Shown here piece after piece: positions 37,050 to 45,012 of a stretch of 64,000 bases of DNA (the first letter of the stretch is position 1; the number at the start of each line of letters is the position of its first letter). The notes below the pieces were generated by a model. The model had not been told where the DNA came from. It saw nothing but the letters and a program-made list of their open reading frames with translations, and made no database searches. Both the position numbers and the translations under genes were made by a program. The DNA lies in contig CAZWJF010000011.1 in NCBI GenBank assembly GCA_964634325.1, forward strand, positions 1 through 64,000. The letters are read 5' to 3'. This DNA comes from JAJXWB01 sp964634325 (GTDB lineage Bacteria; Pseudomonadota; Alphaproteobacteria; Rhizobiales; Beijerinckiaceae).

Positions 37050-38306
37050 TCAGAGCGAATAACCGCCTGCCTTCTGCGCTTTCTCCTGACCGAGCGCGAC
37101 GAGCGCCTCGTTCATTGCGCCGCGATAGATGCCCTGCGCCATGAGATTGCCGGTCGCAGCGAAGCGCTTTTCGTAGGCGTCGCGTTTCAACTCCAGAGCC
37201 CCGACGTCGGCGGGCGCCGCGCGGATCGCCCATTCCGCGACATGGCACGCCAACTCAAGATCGCCGGCTGCGAGCAGCGCGCGCCCGCGCGCAACAAGCG
37301 CCGGGACGCCGCCTGCGAGAGCGGCGATTTCGGCCGCCTGCCGGGCGAGCGTCGCCGGGAAAAGATCGGCCGCGACCCCGTTCCACCAGCCGCCCCAGCG
37401 ACGGATGAGATTGCGCACGATGAATTTCGGATGATCGTAGAGTTCATAGAGATAGGGCCGCGCGGCAAGTTCCGGGTCGGAGCTGACGGCGTGGAAAATT
37501 TCGTCGGGCGACTGGCCTGCATTGAGGCGCGGAAGCACCTGATCGATGATGTGACGAAGATAACGCGCGGTTTCGGTCAGCACCTGCCGCACGGCGTCCC
37601 GTCCCCTGATCACGAGACCATGGCCGGGAAAGAGCCATTCAGCGCCAAGCCCCGCCATTTCCTCGAGAGCTTCGGCCCATTCGACGGGATAACGCTGCAC
37701 CTTTTGCGGATTGCCGCAATTGGGCGAGCGCCAGACGATCAGATCGCCGCAGAACAGGTACGAGCGCTCTGGAATCCAAACGTAGCAATGATCGTCCGTC
37801 TCGCCCTTGGCCGCGCGATAACGGATTTCGAGATCGCCCATGCGCTGCGCCAGCGAGTCGCGGAAGGCGATCGTCGGCCAGTCGTAATCGTTGGGAAAAC
37901 GCAGCTTGTCGGAACCGAACTGGCGCTGATTGATCAGTTCGTTGTAGCCGTGCGTCAACGCATAGCGGCGGAAGCGCTCGGCGCAATTTTCCTGCGCAAC
38001 GATGTTGCGGACGCCGCCCTCCGCCAGAAACGGCTTGCCGCCGAAGGCGTGATCGAGATGGCCGTGCGTATAGACAATCGTGTGGACGCGGTCGGCGCTC
38101 CAGCCGCGAACCGCCGTGTGGACGCTCGCTGCGCCGCGCGCCGTGCCTGGATCAATCAGCAGCAGACCGTCGTCCGTCTTCATCGCGTAAGTGTTCACGA
38201 ACAGCGCATGCATGAAGACGCCGGGCGCGACTTCCTCCGCAGGACCGCTGAAGCGGGGCTTCGCCCGCAACGGGTCCTCGGTCACCATTTCAGGCGTCTT
38301 GCTCAT
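37050..38306 (-). CDS. MBL-fold alkylsulfatase-like hydrolase (SdsA1-type)
   Basis: 418 residues. Metallo-beta-lactamase fold with THGHLDHAFG and further zinc ligands (GETDDH, FPGHGLVIRG). This is followed by the alkyl-sulfatase dimerisation domain (GWWNGVAADLFPATLARQAAEIAALAGG) and a C-terminal SCP-2-like or helical region. That domain order is the SdsA1 type, hydrolysing linear alkyl sulfates, although other esters are possible. ATG 38306 has a strong GGAGG site; an upstream TTG/ATG in frame is not needed. No signal peptide, unlike secreted SdsA1. Confidence 0.85.
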   Translation of the reverse strand: MSKTPEMVTEDPLRAKPRFSGPAEEVAPGVFMHALFVNTYAMKTDDGLLLIDPGTARGAASVHTAVRGWSADRVHTIVYTHGHLDHAFGGKPFLAEGGVRNIVAQENCAERFRRYALTHGYNELINQRQFGSDKLRFPNDYDWPTIAFRDSLAQRMGDLEIRYRAAKGETDDHCYVWIPERSYLFCGDLIVWRSPNCGNPQKVQRYPVEWAEALEEMAGLGAEWLFPGHGLVIRGRDAVRQVLTETARYLRHIIDQVLPRLNAGQSPDEIFHAVSSDPELAARPYLYELYDHPKFIVRNLIRRWGGWWNGVAADLFPATLARQAAEIAALAGGVPALVARGRALLAAGDLELACHVAEWAIRAAPADVGALELKRDAYEKRFAATGNLMAQGIYRGAMNEALVALGQEKAQKAGGYSL

Positions 38307-38408
38307 GTTTTCCTCCGACAAGACGTCTTCGCGTCTTCCGTCGGGACGGTACGACAAGCCTGACTGAGCGCCAAACGGGGACGCGCAAGGACGTCCTGCA
38401 AGGCCGGA

Positions 38409-39131
38409 CTATCTGTCCGCGCCGCGAAACCCTGTCGCCAGAACGTAGAGTTCCGCAGAATCCTTGCGGCTCGACTCAGGCTTCACGTGGCGCACGGTCG
38501 CGAAATCGCGTTTGAGTCTGGCGAGCAACTCGTTCTCGGTGCCGCCTTGCAGCACCTTCGCCACGAAGAAGCCGCCCGGCGCCAAAACCTCCAGCGCGAA
38601 TTCCGCCGCCATTTCCGCCAGCGCGACGATGCGCAGGTGATCCGTCTGGCGGTGGCCTGTCGCATTGGCCGCCATGTCGGATATCACGGCGTCGGCGGGG
38701 CCGCCGAGCAGCGCCTTCAGGCGCTCGGGCGCATCGGCGTCGTTGAAGTCCATCACCGTAAATTCGACGCCGGGAATAGGCTCGATCTCGAGCAGATCGA
38801 TCCCGACGACGCGGCCCTTGCCCTCCTCGGATTTCACCTTCTTCGCCGCGACCTGCGACCAGCCGCCGGGCGCAGCGCCGAGATCGACCACGCGCATGCC
38901 GGGCTTGAGGAGATGGTAGCGCTCGTCCATCTCGATCAGCTTGAAGGCCGCGCGCGATCGCCAGCCTTCGCGCTTTGCGCGCGCCACATAGGGATCGTTG
39001 AGCTGCCGCTCCAGCCACAGCGTCGACGACAGCGTACGTTTGCGCGCGGTCTTCACCCGCGTCTTGAGCGACCCGCCCCGCGATTTCTCGCCCTTGCTCT
39101 GGCCGCCGGGACCTTGCCTGCCAGTCGTCAC
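38409..39131 (-). CDS. rlmE: 23S rRNA (uridine-2'-O-)-methyltransferase RlmE/FtsJ
   Basis: 240 residues. SAM-dependent Rossmann methyltransferase with a basic N-terminal extension, 'RSRAAFKLIEMDERYHLLKPG' (catalytic Lys), DLGAAPGGWSQVAA (SAM motif I), 'SDMAANATGHRQTDH' (catalytic Asp) and 'GGFFVAKVLQGG' (catalytic Lys). It methylates U2552 of 23S rRNA in E. coli. It starts at GTG 39131 in a GTGA overlap with the upstream gene; AGGAGG lies 7 bases upstream. Confidence 0.95.
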   Translation of the reverse strand: MTTGRQGPGGQSKGEKSRGGSLKTRVKTARKRTLSSTLWLERQLNDPYVARAKREGWRSRAAFKLIEMDERYHLLKPGMRVVDLGAAPGGWSQVAAKKVKSEEGKGRVVGIDLLEIEPIPGVEFTVMDFNDADAPERLKALLGGPADAVISDMAANATGHRQTDHLRIVALAEMAAEFALEVLAPGGFFVAKVLQGGTENELLARLKRDFATVRHVKPESSRKDSAELYVLATGFRGADR

Positions 39132-40147
39132 ACACGCCCCTCCTGATGCGCGCGATCCGCACGCATCAATTCCACCAGCATGCCCTCGCGCAGGCCGCGG
39201 TCCGCGATGCGAATGCGCGGCGCGGGAAAGGCGCGGCGGATCGCTTCGAGGATCGCGCAGCCCGCGAGCACGAGGTCGGCGCGCTCGTGCCCGATGCACC
39301 CGTTGGCGGCGCGTTGTTCGTAGCTCATGGCGCGCAACCGGTCGACGGCGTCGTCGGCCTGGTCCGCGGACATCCAGAGCCCGTCCACGCGGCGGCGATC
39401 GTAGCGCGGCAATTCGAGGTGGATGCCGGCCACCGTCGTAACGGTGCCCGACGTGCCGAGCAAATGAAAGCGGCCGCAGGCGCGCTGCTCCATCGCCTTG
39501 GCCGCGAACGGCGCGAGCCGCTCGCCGAAGGCCTCCACCATGTCCTCGAACGTATTGTCGTCGACGTGATGGCCGCCGAAACGTTCGGCCAGCGAGACGA
39601 CGCCGAGTTCGATCGACGTCCAGATCGTGACGCTGCGCGCGCCCTGACGGCGGACCCGGTCGGGCGCGAGCCAGACGATTTCGGTCGAGCCGCCGCCGAT
39701 GTCGAACAGCAGAACGCCTTCGGCTTGTGGATCGGCGAGCGAGCCGCAGCCGAGCGCGGCGAGCCGCGCTTCGGTTTCGCGATCGATGATTTCGAGATCG
39801 AGTCCGGTCGTCTCGGCGACGCGCGCCACGAATTCGCGGCCGTTGGCGGCAGCCCGGCAAGCCTCGGTCGCGATCAGCCGCGCGCGGGTGACGCCACGCT
39901 TATCCATCTTGTCGCGACAGATTTGCAATGCCTCGATCGTACGGGCGATGGCGGCCTCGCTCAGACGGCCGGTCTGCGACAAGCCCTCGCCGAGGCGGAC
40001 GATTCGCGAATAAGCGTCGACGACGCGCAGGCCTTCGGCTCCGGTCGGCGCGCAATAGCCGACCGGACGAGCCACCAGTAGGCGGCAATTGTTGGTGCCG
40101 AGATCGAGAGCCGCATACAGAGGCGCGCCGCCGCTGCGGCCCGCCAT
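39128..40147 (-). CDS. Ppx/GppA-family exopolyphosphatase/phosphatase
   Basis: 339 residues. Actin-like ATPase fold with phosphate loop 1 'ALDLGTNNCRLLVA', 'LIATEACRAAANGREF' and phosphate loop 2 'LFDIGGGSTEIVW'. It hydrolyses polyphosphate or pppGpp. Short form lacking the C-terminal HD domain of full-length Ppx. ATG 40147 follows GGGGA. The next gene on this strand is rlmE (GTGA overlap). This ppx-rlmE pair is common in alphaproteobacteria. Confidence 0.93.
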   Translation of the reverse strand: MAGRSGGAPLYAALDLGTNNCRLLVARPVGYCAPTGAEGLRVVDAYSRIVRLGEGLSQTGRLSEAAIARTIEALQICRDKMDKRGVTRARLIATEACRAAANGREFVARVAETTGLDLEIIDRETEARLAALGCGSLADPQAEGVLLFDIGGGSTEIVWLAPDRVRRQGARSVTIWTSIELGVVSLAERFGGHHVDDNTFEDMVEAFGERLAPFAAKAMEQRACGRFHLLGTSGTVTTVAGIHLELPRYDRRRVDGLWMSADQADDAVDRLRAMSYEQRAANGCIGHERADLVLAGCAILEAIRRAFPAPRIRIADRGLREGMLVELMRADRAHQEGRV

Positions 40148-40410
40148 GCTCCCGTCCCCGGCGTAGATCGGCGCGTCCTCCCCGCGCCGGCCTCCCCCAA
40201 GCGACGACACGATCAACTCCAATCCGCCCGCCGGCTCGGCCAGCAGGGCGCGTTGAGCGCAGAATATCAGCAAGCCCGGCATTTGAAAGATATGAGGCCT
40301 GAGCAATTCGCAGGGCCCCTGCGCCGCCGCTTGCGTCCGATGCGGCGTTGACATGGGAGCAGCGGCCCATTATTCCCACGCCGCAACCGACGCGTCGCGC
40401 TCGCGTCCGT

Positions 40411-40484
40411 TGGGGGATAGTTCAACGGTAGAACAGCGGACTCTGACTCCGTTAATCTTGGTTCGAATCCAGGTCCCCCAGCCA
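40411..40484 (+). tRNA. tRNA-Gln (anticodon CTG)
   Basis: The cloverleaf is visible. Acceptor stem TGGGGGA (40411-40417) pairs with TCCCCCA (40474-40480), discriminator G, and CCA is encoded (40482-40484). Anticodon stem GCGGA/TCCGT encloses the 7-base loop CTCTGAC, giving anticodon CTG; the TTCGAATCC T-arm is present. No integrase gene or attachment-site duplication was seen next to it. Confidence 0.97.
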
Positions 40485-40583
40485 CTTTACACGTGTTTCC
40501 AGGCCAGTTTCCGACGGCTCGAGCTATGCGCGCCGCGCGCAGCCGCAGCCGACGCGCTCCTCGGTGGTCTTGGCGCGCGCCCG

Positions 40584-40624
40584 GAAACGGAGGATGTTAG
40601 CCGCGATTTCGCCGAAACGGAGGA
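40584..40624 (+). repeat. Direct repeat GAAACGGAGGA, period 30
   Basis: The 11-mer GAAACGGAGGA occurs at 40584-40594 and 40614-40624. The second copy contains the ribosome binding site of the gene at 40634. The first is followed by an ATG-TTA that runs in another frame. Its function is unclear. Confidence 0.5.
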
Positions 40625-40633
40625 CGGCGGGAC

Positions 40634-41122
40634 ATGGGCACGGCTCAGCGCAAGCTGGTTGGAGCTGTCGCGTTGCTGTGCAGCGGCGCGGCATGGGCGG
40701 GCGCGGCCCTTGCGGCGCAGGGCGACCGTTCGGACTGGCTTCTGCGCGTCGAACGCGCCCGGCAGGCCTCGGCGGCGTATATCGGCGCCGCCGTCGCGCG
40801 GCGGGCTAGCTCGTTTCCTTCGCTGACCGACAGCTGGCGCACTGCGGACGCGCCCGATCAAGCCCGCACCGACCCGACGCTACGCTACGGCGACATTATC
40901 GTGCTGGAGAACCGGCTGGTCGTCTACAAGGGCGAAAGCGGCCACGCGCCCGAGCTGGGCGATTTCGTGGACCTGCAAGGCGCCATGATCGGCGGGCTTC
41001 ACGATGCGGAGTTGAGAGCGATCGACGCCGCCGTCCGCACGGCGGCGCAGCGGCGGATCGTCGCTCCCTCGATGCGCGCCTACAGATACCAGGCGAGCAC
41101 GGACGAAACTGTCGCGCCTTGA
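40634..41122 (+). CDS. Hypothetical exported protein
   Basis: 162 residues. ATG 40634 is preceded by GGAGGA (40619-40624). A signal peptide with a hydrophobic core ends near ALAAQG. The mature part has 'DPTLRYGDIIVLENRLVVYKGE' and a coiled, Ala-rich C-terminus. No family recognised. The 3' end overlaps the convergent GAF-repeat gene by 43 bases, an unusually long convergent overlap. Confidence 0.75.
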   Translation: MGTAQRKLVGAVALLCSGAAWAGAALAAQGDRSDWLLRVERARQASAAYIGAAVARRASSFPSLTDSWRTADAPDQARTDPTLRYGDIIVLENRLVVYKGESGHAPELGDFVDLQGAMIGGLHDAELRAIDAAVRTAAQRRIVAPSMRAYRYQASTDETVAP

Positions 41123-42054
41123 TAGATCGGAAGCGCAATCATCGTCGACAGTCCGCGCTCCACAGCGCTCTTCGCGACGATGGAAGGTTCGCGCGACAGA
41201 TCGGTCGCAACGGCCGGCGCGCCTGTCGCCCAGACCTTGCCGACTGTCCCCTCCCCCTTGGCGAACCGCGCGAGCTTGAGCCGCTGCAACAGGTGAGGCT
41301 CGCGCTCGCAATATCCGGCCGACGCCAACAGCGCGCCAGCGCCGTCGGGCGACCACAATTCGCAACGCACCGCGATCGGCGTGCGCAGCGCGGACAGAAA
41401 CGCCAGAATCCAGTCGCCGTCAGCGGCGCCGGGACAGGGAATCGCCACGCCGCGGGTGATTCCGGCTTGCGCGGCCTTCTCCCACCGCAGGAAGCGCGGG
41501 GACGCCAGGCGCTCGAAGATCACAGGCGCGCCCGTCGACCACGCAAGTCCGGGCAGGCCGACGCCCTTGCCGAAATTCAGCCGCCGCGCCGTCCATTCGA
41601 ACATTTCCGCCGCGCCGTAATAACCGTCGGCGAGCGACAGTTCGTATGATCCGGGCGGCGCATGCCAGACTTCCAGCGCGCCGATCTGCTCCTCGTCGCC
41701 GCCGCAGAAGAAGACGACGACCGCCTTCAATTCCTTCTGCGCAAAAACCGGGAACGCCACGCCGCAGGTCAGTCCGGCCGCTTCCGCCGCTTCGCCACGC
41801 AAGAAATAGGAGTGGACGAGGTCTTTGAGAATGACGGGCTGACGTTCTTGCCATGCGCGCCCGGGCAGGCCCTCGCCGCGCTTGAAACGCGTCTTCTTCG
41901 CCACATCTTCGAAACCGGCGAGCGGCCCGTAGAGGCCCGCCGACCATTCGAGCGTTTCGCCGGTCTCGTCCGGCGTCCATATCTCAGTTGCGCGGATAAA
42001 GGCGCGCTTTTCCTTTTGCTCCGGCGCCATGCGCTGCATCGTCGTCGTCGTCAT
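41080..42054 (-). CDS. Triple GAF-like repeat protein of the nitrate assimilation operon
   Basis: 324 residues, three copies of a ~104-residue GAF-like unit and nothing else. Landmarks recur at fixed spacing: EIW (24-26), EVW (128-130), ELW (232-234), then EGLPG (61-65), VGLPG (165-169), EGTVG (268-272). A third landmark is GVAFPV, GVAIPC and MIALPI. GAF domains bind small ligands (nitrate in staphylococcal NreA, cyclic nucleotides, NO via iron). It is the last gene of the nirB-to-nrtC/D run, so it may sense nitrate or nitrite, but that is inference. ATG 42054 has AGGG 9 bases upstream; an upstream TTG is possible. It has no output domain. Confidence 0.85.
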   Translation of the reverse strand: MTTTTMQRMAPEQKEKRAFIRATEIWTPDETGETLEWSAGLYGPLAGFEDVAKKTRFKRGEGLPGRAWQERQPVILKDLVHSYFLRGEAAEAAGLTCGVAFPVFAQKELKAVVVFFCGGDEEQIGALEVWHAPPGSYELSLADGYYGAAEMFEWTARRLNFGKGVGLPGLAWSTGAPVIFERLASPRFLRWEKAAQAGITRGVAIPCPGAADGDWILAFLSALRTPIAVRCELWSPDGAGALLASAGYCEREPHLLQRLKLARFAKGEGTVGKVWATGAPAVATDLSREPSIVAKSAVERGLSTMIALPIYQGATVSSVLAWYL

Positions 42055-42105
42055 ATTGCTCAACCCTGCGAAATCGCGTCGGCTGTGGAGCCGACGCCGG
42101 CGCCG

Positions 42106-43830
42106 CTACGCGGCGGTGTCCACTGTCGTCGGTCCGGCGCCCGGCGCATGCGCAAGCGCGGCCAAATGCTCCGGATCAGGATTCGCGCCGCCCTCGTAGG
42201 CTTCGAGGAAGTCGAGCAAGGTCTGGCGATACCGGTAGTAGTCGGGATGTTCGAGCAAGTCCTTGCGGGTGCGCGGCCGCGGCAGGTCGACCTTCATCAC
42301 GTAGCCGATGCGCGCATGGGGGCCGTTCGTCATCATCACGACGCGGTCGGCGAGCAAGATCGCCTCGTCGACGTCGTGCGTGACGCAGACGGCGGTGACC
42401 TGCGTGCGCTTCCAGACGTCCATCAGAACATCCTGCAAGTCCCAGCGCGTGAGACTGTCGAGCATTCCGAAGGGTTCATCGAGCAGCAACAGTTTCGGCG
42501 ACAGCGCGAAGGCGCGCGCGATGCCAACGCGCTGGCGCATGCCGTTCGACATCTCCGAGGCCCGGCGATCCATAGAATCGGCGAGGCCGACGCGCGCCAG
42601 ATAATATTCGACGACTTCGTTCCGCTCTTTCGCCGAAGCGTTGGGATAAACGCGGTCGACGCCCAGAGCGACGTTCTCGCGCGACGTCAGCCACGGCATG
42701 AGCGAGGGCGCCTGAAAGACCACCGCCCGATCCGGTCCGGCCGATCCGACTTCGCGCCCATCGAGTACGATGGCGCCGCTGGATACGTCCTGCAGACCGG
42801 CCACCATCGAGAGCACCGTGGACTTGCCGCAGCCCGAGTGGCCGATGAGGGAGACGAACTCGCCCTTGTTCATCTTGAGGCTGAAGCCGTCGACGACGGT
42901 CAACGGACCTTTGGGCGTCGCGAACACCTTGCAGACCTGCGAGAAGTCCACGTAGTTCTTCGTGATCGGCGAATGCGCGGCCTTCTTGTAAGCGTTCGGC
43001 AATTGCGTGATCGGCGTGAGCGTCGGGGCTTTCAAGCCTTCGCCTTCGCCGACATGCCGATCGCCGACGCCCATCAGATAATCGGTGATCTTGGCGCGCA
43101 ATATCTTGAACGCCTCGTCGGAATTGACCGCCGAGCGATCGCGCGGCCGCGGAATGTCGACTGCGAATGACGGGCCGAGCGTCGCCCGCGGCCCTGGATT
43201 GAGCGGGATGATCCGATCCGCGAGCAACAACGCTTCGTCGACGTCGTTGGTGATCAACAGGACCGTCTTCTTCTCGCTGCGCCAAATTTCCTGAATCTCG
43301 TCCTGCAACTTGGCGCGCGTGAGCGCGTCGAGCGCAGAGAGAGGCTCGTCGAGCAGCAGGACTTTCGGACTCATGGCGAGCGCGCGCGCAACCGAAACGC
43401 GCTGCCGCATGCCGCCGGACAGTTCGGCCGGACGGCGATCGAGCGCGTGCGACAGGCCGACCATTTCAATGTAGCGCAGCGTTCGTTGCGCGCGCTCCGC
43501 CTTGCTTTCGCTGGCGAACACCGCGTCGACCGCGAGAGCCACGTTCTCGCGGACAGTCAGCCACGGCATCAGCGAATAGGACTGGAAAACCAGCCCGCGA
43601 TCCGGACCGGCGCCCTTGATCGGCTCTCCGTTCAGGCAGACTTCCCCGGTGTCAGGCTCGAGGAGTCCGGCGATCAACGACACGAGAGTCGTTTTGCCAG
43701 ACCCCGAGAAACCGACGATGGCGACGAAATCGCCCTCTTCGACCGAAAGGTTGACGTTGGTCAGAACCTCGCGTCGCTTCGGACCGACGCCAAACCCCTT
43801 GCTGACGTTCTTGAGTTCGAGGAAAGCCAT
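42106..43830 (-). CDS. Nitrate ABC transporter ATPase, two fused nucleotide-binding domains
   Basis: 574 residues: NBD1 (about 1-230), linker with 'LTPITQLPNAYKKAAHS' (to about 290), NBD2 (290-520), helical tail. Walker A is FSGSGKTT (Lys46) and HSGCGKST (Lys336). Signature 1 LSGGM (137-141) is near-canonical, while signature 2 MSNGM (427-431) is altered. The H-loop residue is Asn195 in NBD1 and His485 in NBD2. The altered elements fall in the same composite site (NBD1 Walker A/H-loop with NBD2 signature). It energises the nrtA/nrtB importer; in cyanobacteria the ATPases are separate NrtC and NrtD. ATG 43830 has GAGGAG upstream. Confidence 0.92.
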   Translation of the reverse strand: MAFLELKNVSKGFGVGPKRREVLTNVNLSVEEGDFVAIVGFSGSGKTTLVSLIAGLLEPDTGEVCLNGEPIKGAGPDRGLVFQSYSLMPWLTVRENVALAVDAVFASESKAERAQRTLRYIEMVGLSHALDRRPAELSGGMRQRVSVARALAMSPKVLLLDEPLSALDALTRAKLQDEIQEIWRSEKKTVLLITNDVDEALLLADRIIPLNPGPRATLGPSFAVDIPRPRDRSAVNSDEAFKILRAKITDYLMGVGDRHVGEGEGLKAPTLTPITQLPNAYKKAAHSPITKNYVDFSQVCKVFATPKGPLTVVDGFSLKMNKGEFVSLIGHSGCGKSTVLSMVAGLQDVSSGAIVLDGREVGSAGPDRAVVFQAPSLMPWLTSRENVALGVDRVYPNASAKERNEVVEYYLARVGLADSMDRRASEMSNGMRQRVGIARAFALSPKLLLLDEPFGMLDSLTRWDLQDVLMDVWKRTQVTAVCVTHDVDEAILLADRVVMMTNGPHARIGYVMKVDLPRPRTRKDLLEHPDYYRYRQTLLDFLEAYEGGANPDPEHLAALAHAPGAGPTTVDTAA

Positions 43831-43840
43831 AGCCCGCTCC

Positions 43841-44932
43841 TCACCGCGACGCGGAATAAGTGAACATGGCCTGCAGCGCGAGCATGAGGCGATCGAGCAT
43901 GAAACCAATCAGGCCGATGGTCAGCACCGCGACGATGATGCGCGCCAGCGAATCCGACGAGCCGTTCTGGAATTCGTCCCACACGAACTTTCCGAGCCCC
44001 GGATTCTGCGCGAGCATCTCCGCTGCGATGAGCACCATCCAGCCCACGCCGAGCGACAGGCGCAGCCCGGTGAAGATCAGCGGCAGCGACGACGGCAGGA
44101 TGATCTTGCGGACCGTCGTGGAGGTCGGCAGGCGCAGGACCTTCGAGACGTTCACCAAATCCTTGTCCACCGACGCGACGCCGAGCGCCGTGTTGATCAG
44201 CGTCGGCCACAACGAACACAAAGTCACCGTGACCGCAGAGATGACCAGCGACTTGGGCAGAGCGTCCGATGGATTGAGATACAGCGCCGACACGATCATG
44301 GTCACGATCGGCAGCCAGGCGAGCGGCGACACCGGTTTGAAAATCTGAATGAGAGGATTGAGCGCGCCGTTGACGGTGCGCGACAGGCCCGAGGCGATGC
44401 CGAGCGGCACGGCGACCAGCGTCGCGATGATGAAGCCCAGCGCAACCGTGCCGAGGCTGGTTGCGATCTGGTCGATGTAGGTCGGACGACCCGTGTACTT
44501 GCGCCAGTGGACGCGATCGGATTGTCCGTCGGCGACGAGCTTGGCGTTGCGCTCCTTCTGGCGCGCGTAGAAATCGTCGGCCTTGGCGCGCTCGGCGGCA
44601 TGGTCCGTCCACAGCGACTGCGCCTGCTGGTAGACCTGGGCGGGCCCCGGGATGGCGCCGAGGGAGGTGTGGACCTGGGGCGCGAGTACGCCCCAGGCGA
44701 TCAGAAAGGCGACGACGCCGGCGATGGGGATCAGCAGATCATTGGCGATCGTGCCGAGCTGGGCGCGCGGATTGTCGCCCATCGCCAATCTGATGATCGG
44801 GACGATCCAGCTCAATCCGATGGCGCCGAGCGTCTTGTCCGCGCGGTTGAGATAGCCGTCGAGACGCGCGCGCCGCGCCAGGCGCGCCGCTTCGTCCGCG
44901 GCAGGCTGGATGGTTTCAGTCGTCGTGCTCAT
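43841..44932 (-). CDS. nrtB: Nitrate ABC transporter permease
   Basis: 363 residues. A cytoplasmic N-terminal extension of about 60 residues, a first helix (IPIAGVVAFLIAWGVLAPQV), a periplasmic stretch, and five further helices. The EAA-type coupling loop is EMLAQNPGLGKFVWDEF, typical of NrtB/CmpB/SsuC permeases. ATG 44932 has AGGA 7 bases upstream. It forms the translocation pathway for nitrate (or nitrite/bicarbonate relatives) with the solute-binding and ATPase genes flanking it; nirBD and nasA in the operon favour nitrate. Confidence 0.93.
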   Translation of the reverse strand: MSTTTETIQPAADEAARLARRARLDGYLNRADKTLGAIGLSWIVPIIRLAMGDNPRAQLGTIANDLLIPIAGVVAFLIAWGVLAPQVHTSLGAIPGPAQVYQQAQSLWTDHAAERAKADDFYARQKERNAKLVADGQSDRVHWRKYTGRPTYIDQIATSLGTVALGFIIATLVAVPLGIASGLSRTVNGALNPLIQIFKPVSPLAWLPIVTMIVSALYLNPSDALPKSLVISAVTVTLCSLWPTLINTALGVASVDKDLVNVSKVLRLPTSTTVRKIILPSSLPLIFTGLRLSLGVGWMVLIAAEMLAQNPGLGKFVWDEFQNGSSDSLARIIVAVLTIGLIGFMLDRLMLALQAMFTYSASR

Positions 44933-45012
44933 CTGTCTATCCTCGTCATGCCGCCCGTCCGCAGCCGGGCCGAAGCGTCGCGGCGCAGGCCGCGACGCCG
45001 TCACATCGTTGG

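Noticed and set aside
40411..40484. tRNA-Gln as a possible integration site
   Set aside because: No integrase, direct-repeat remnant or composition shift was seen next to it.
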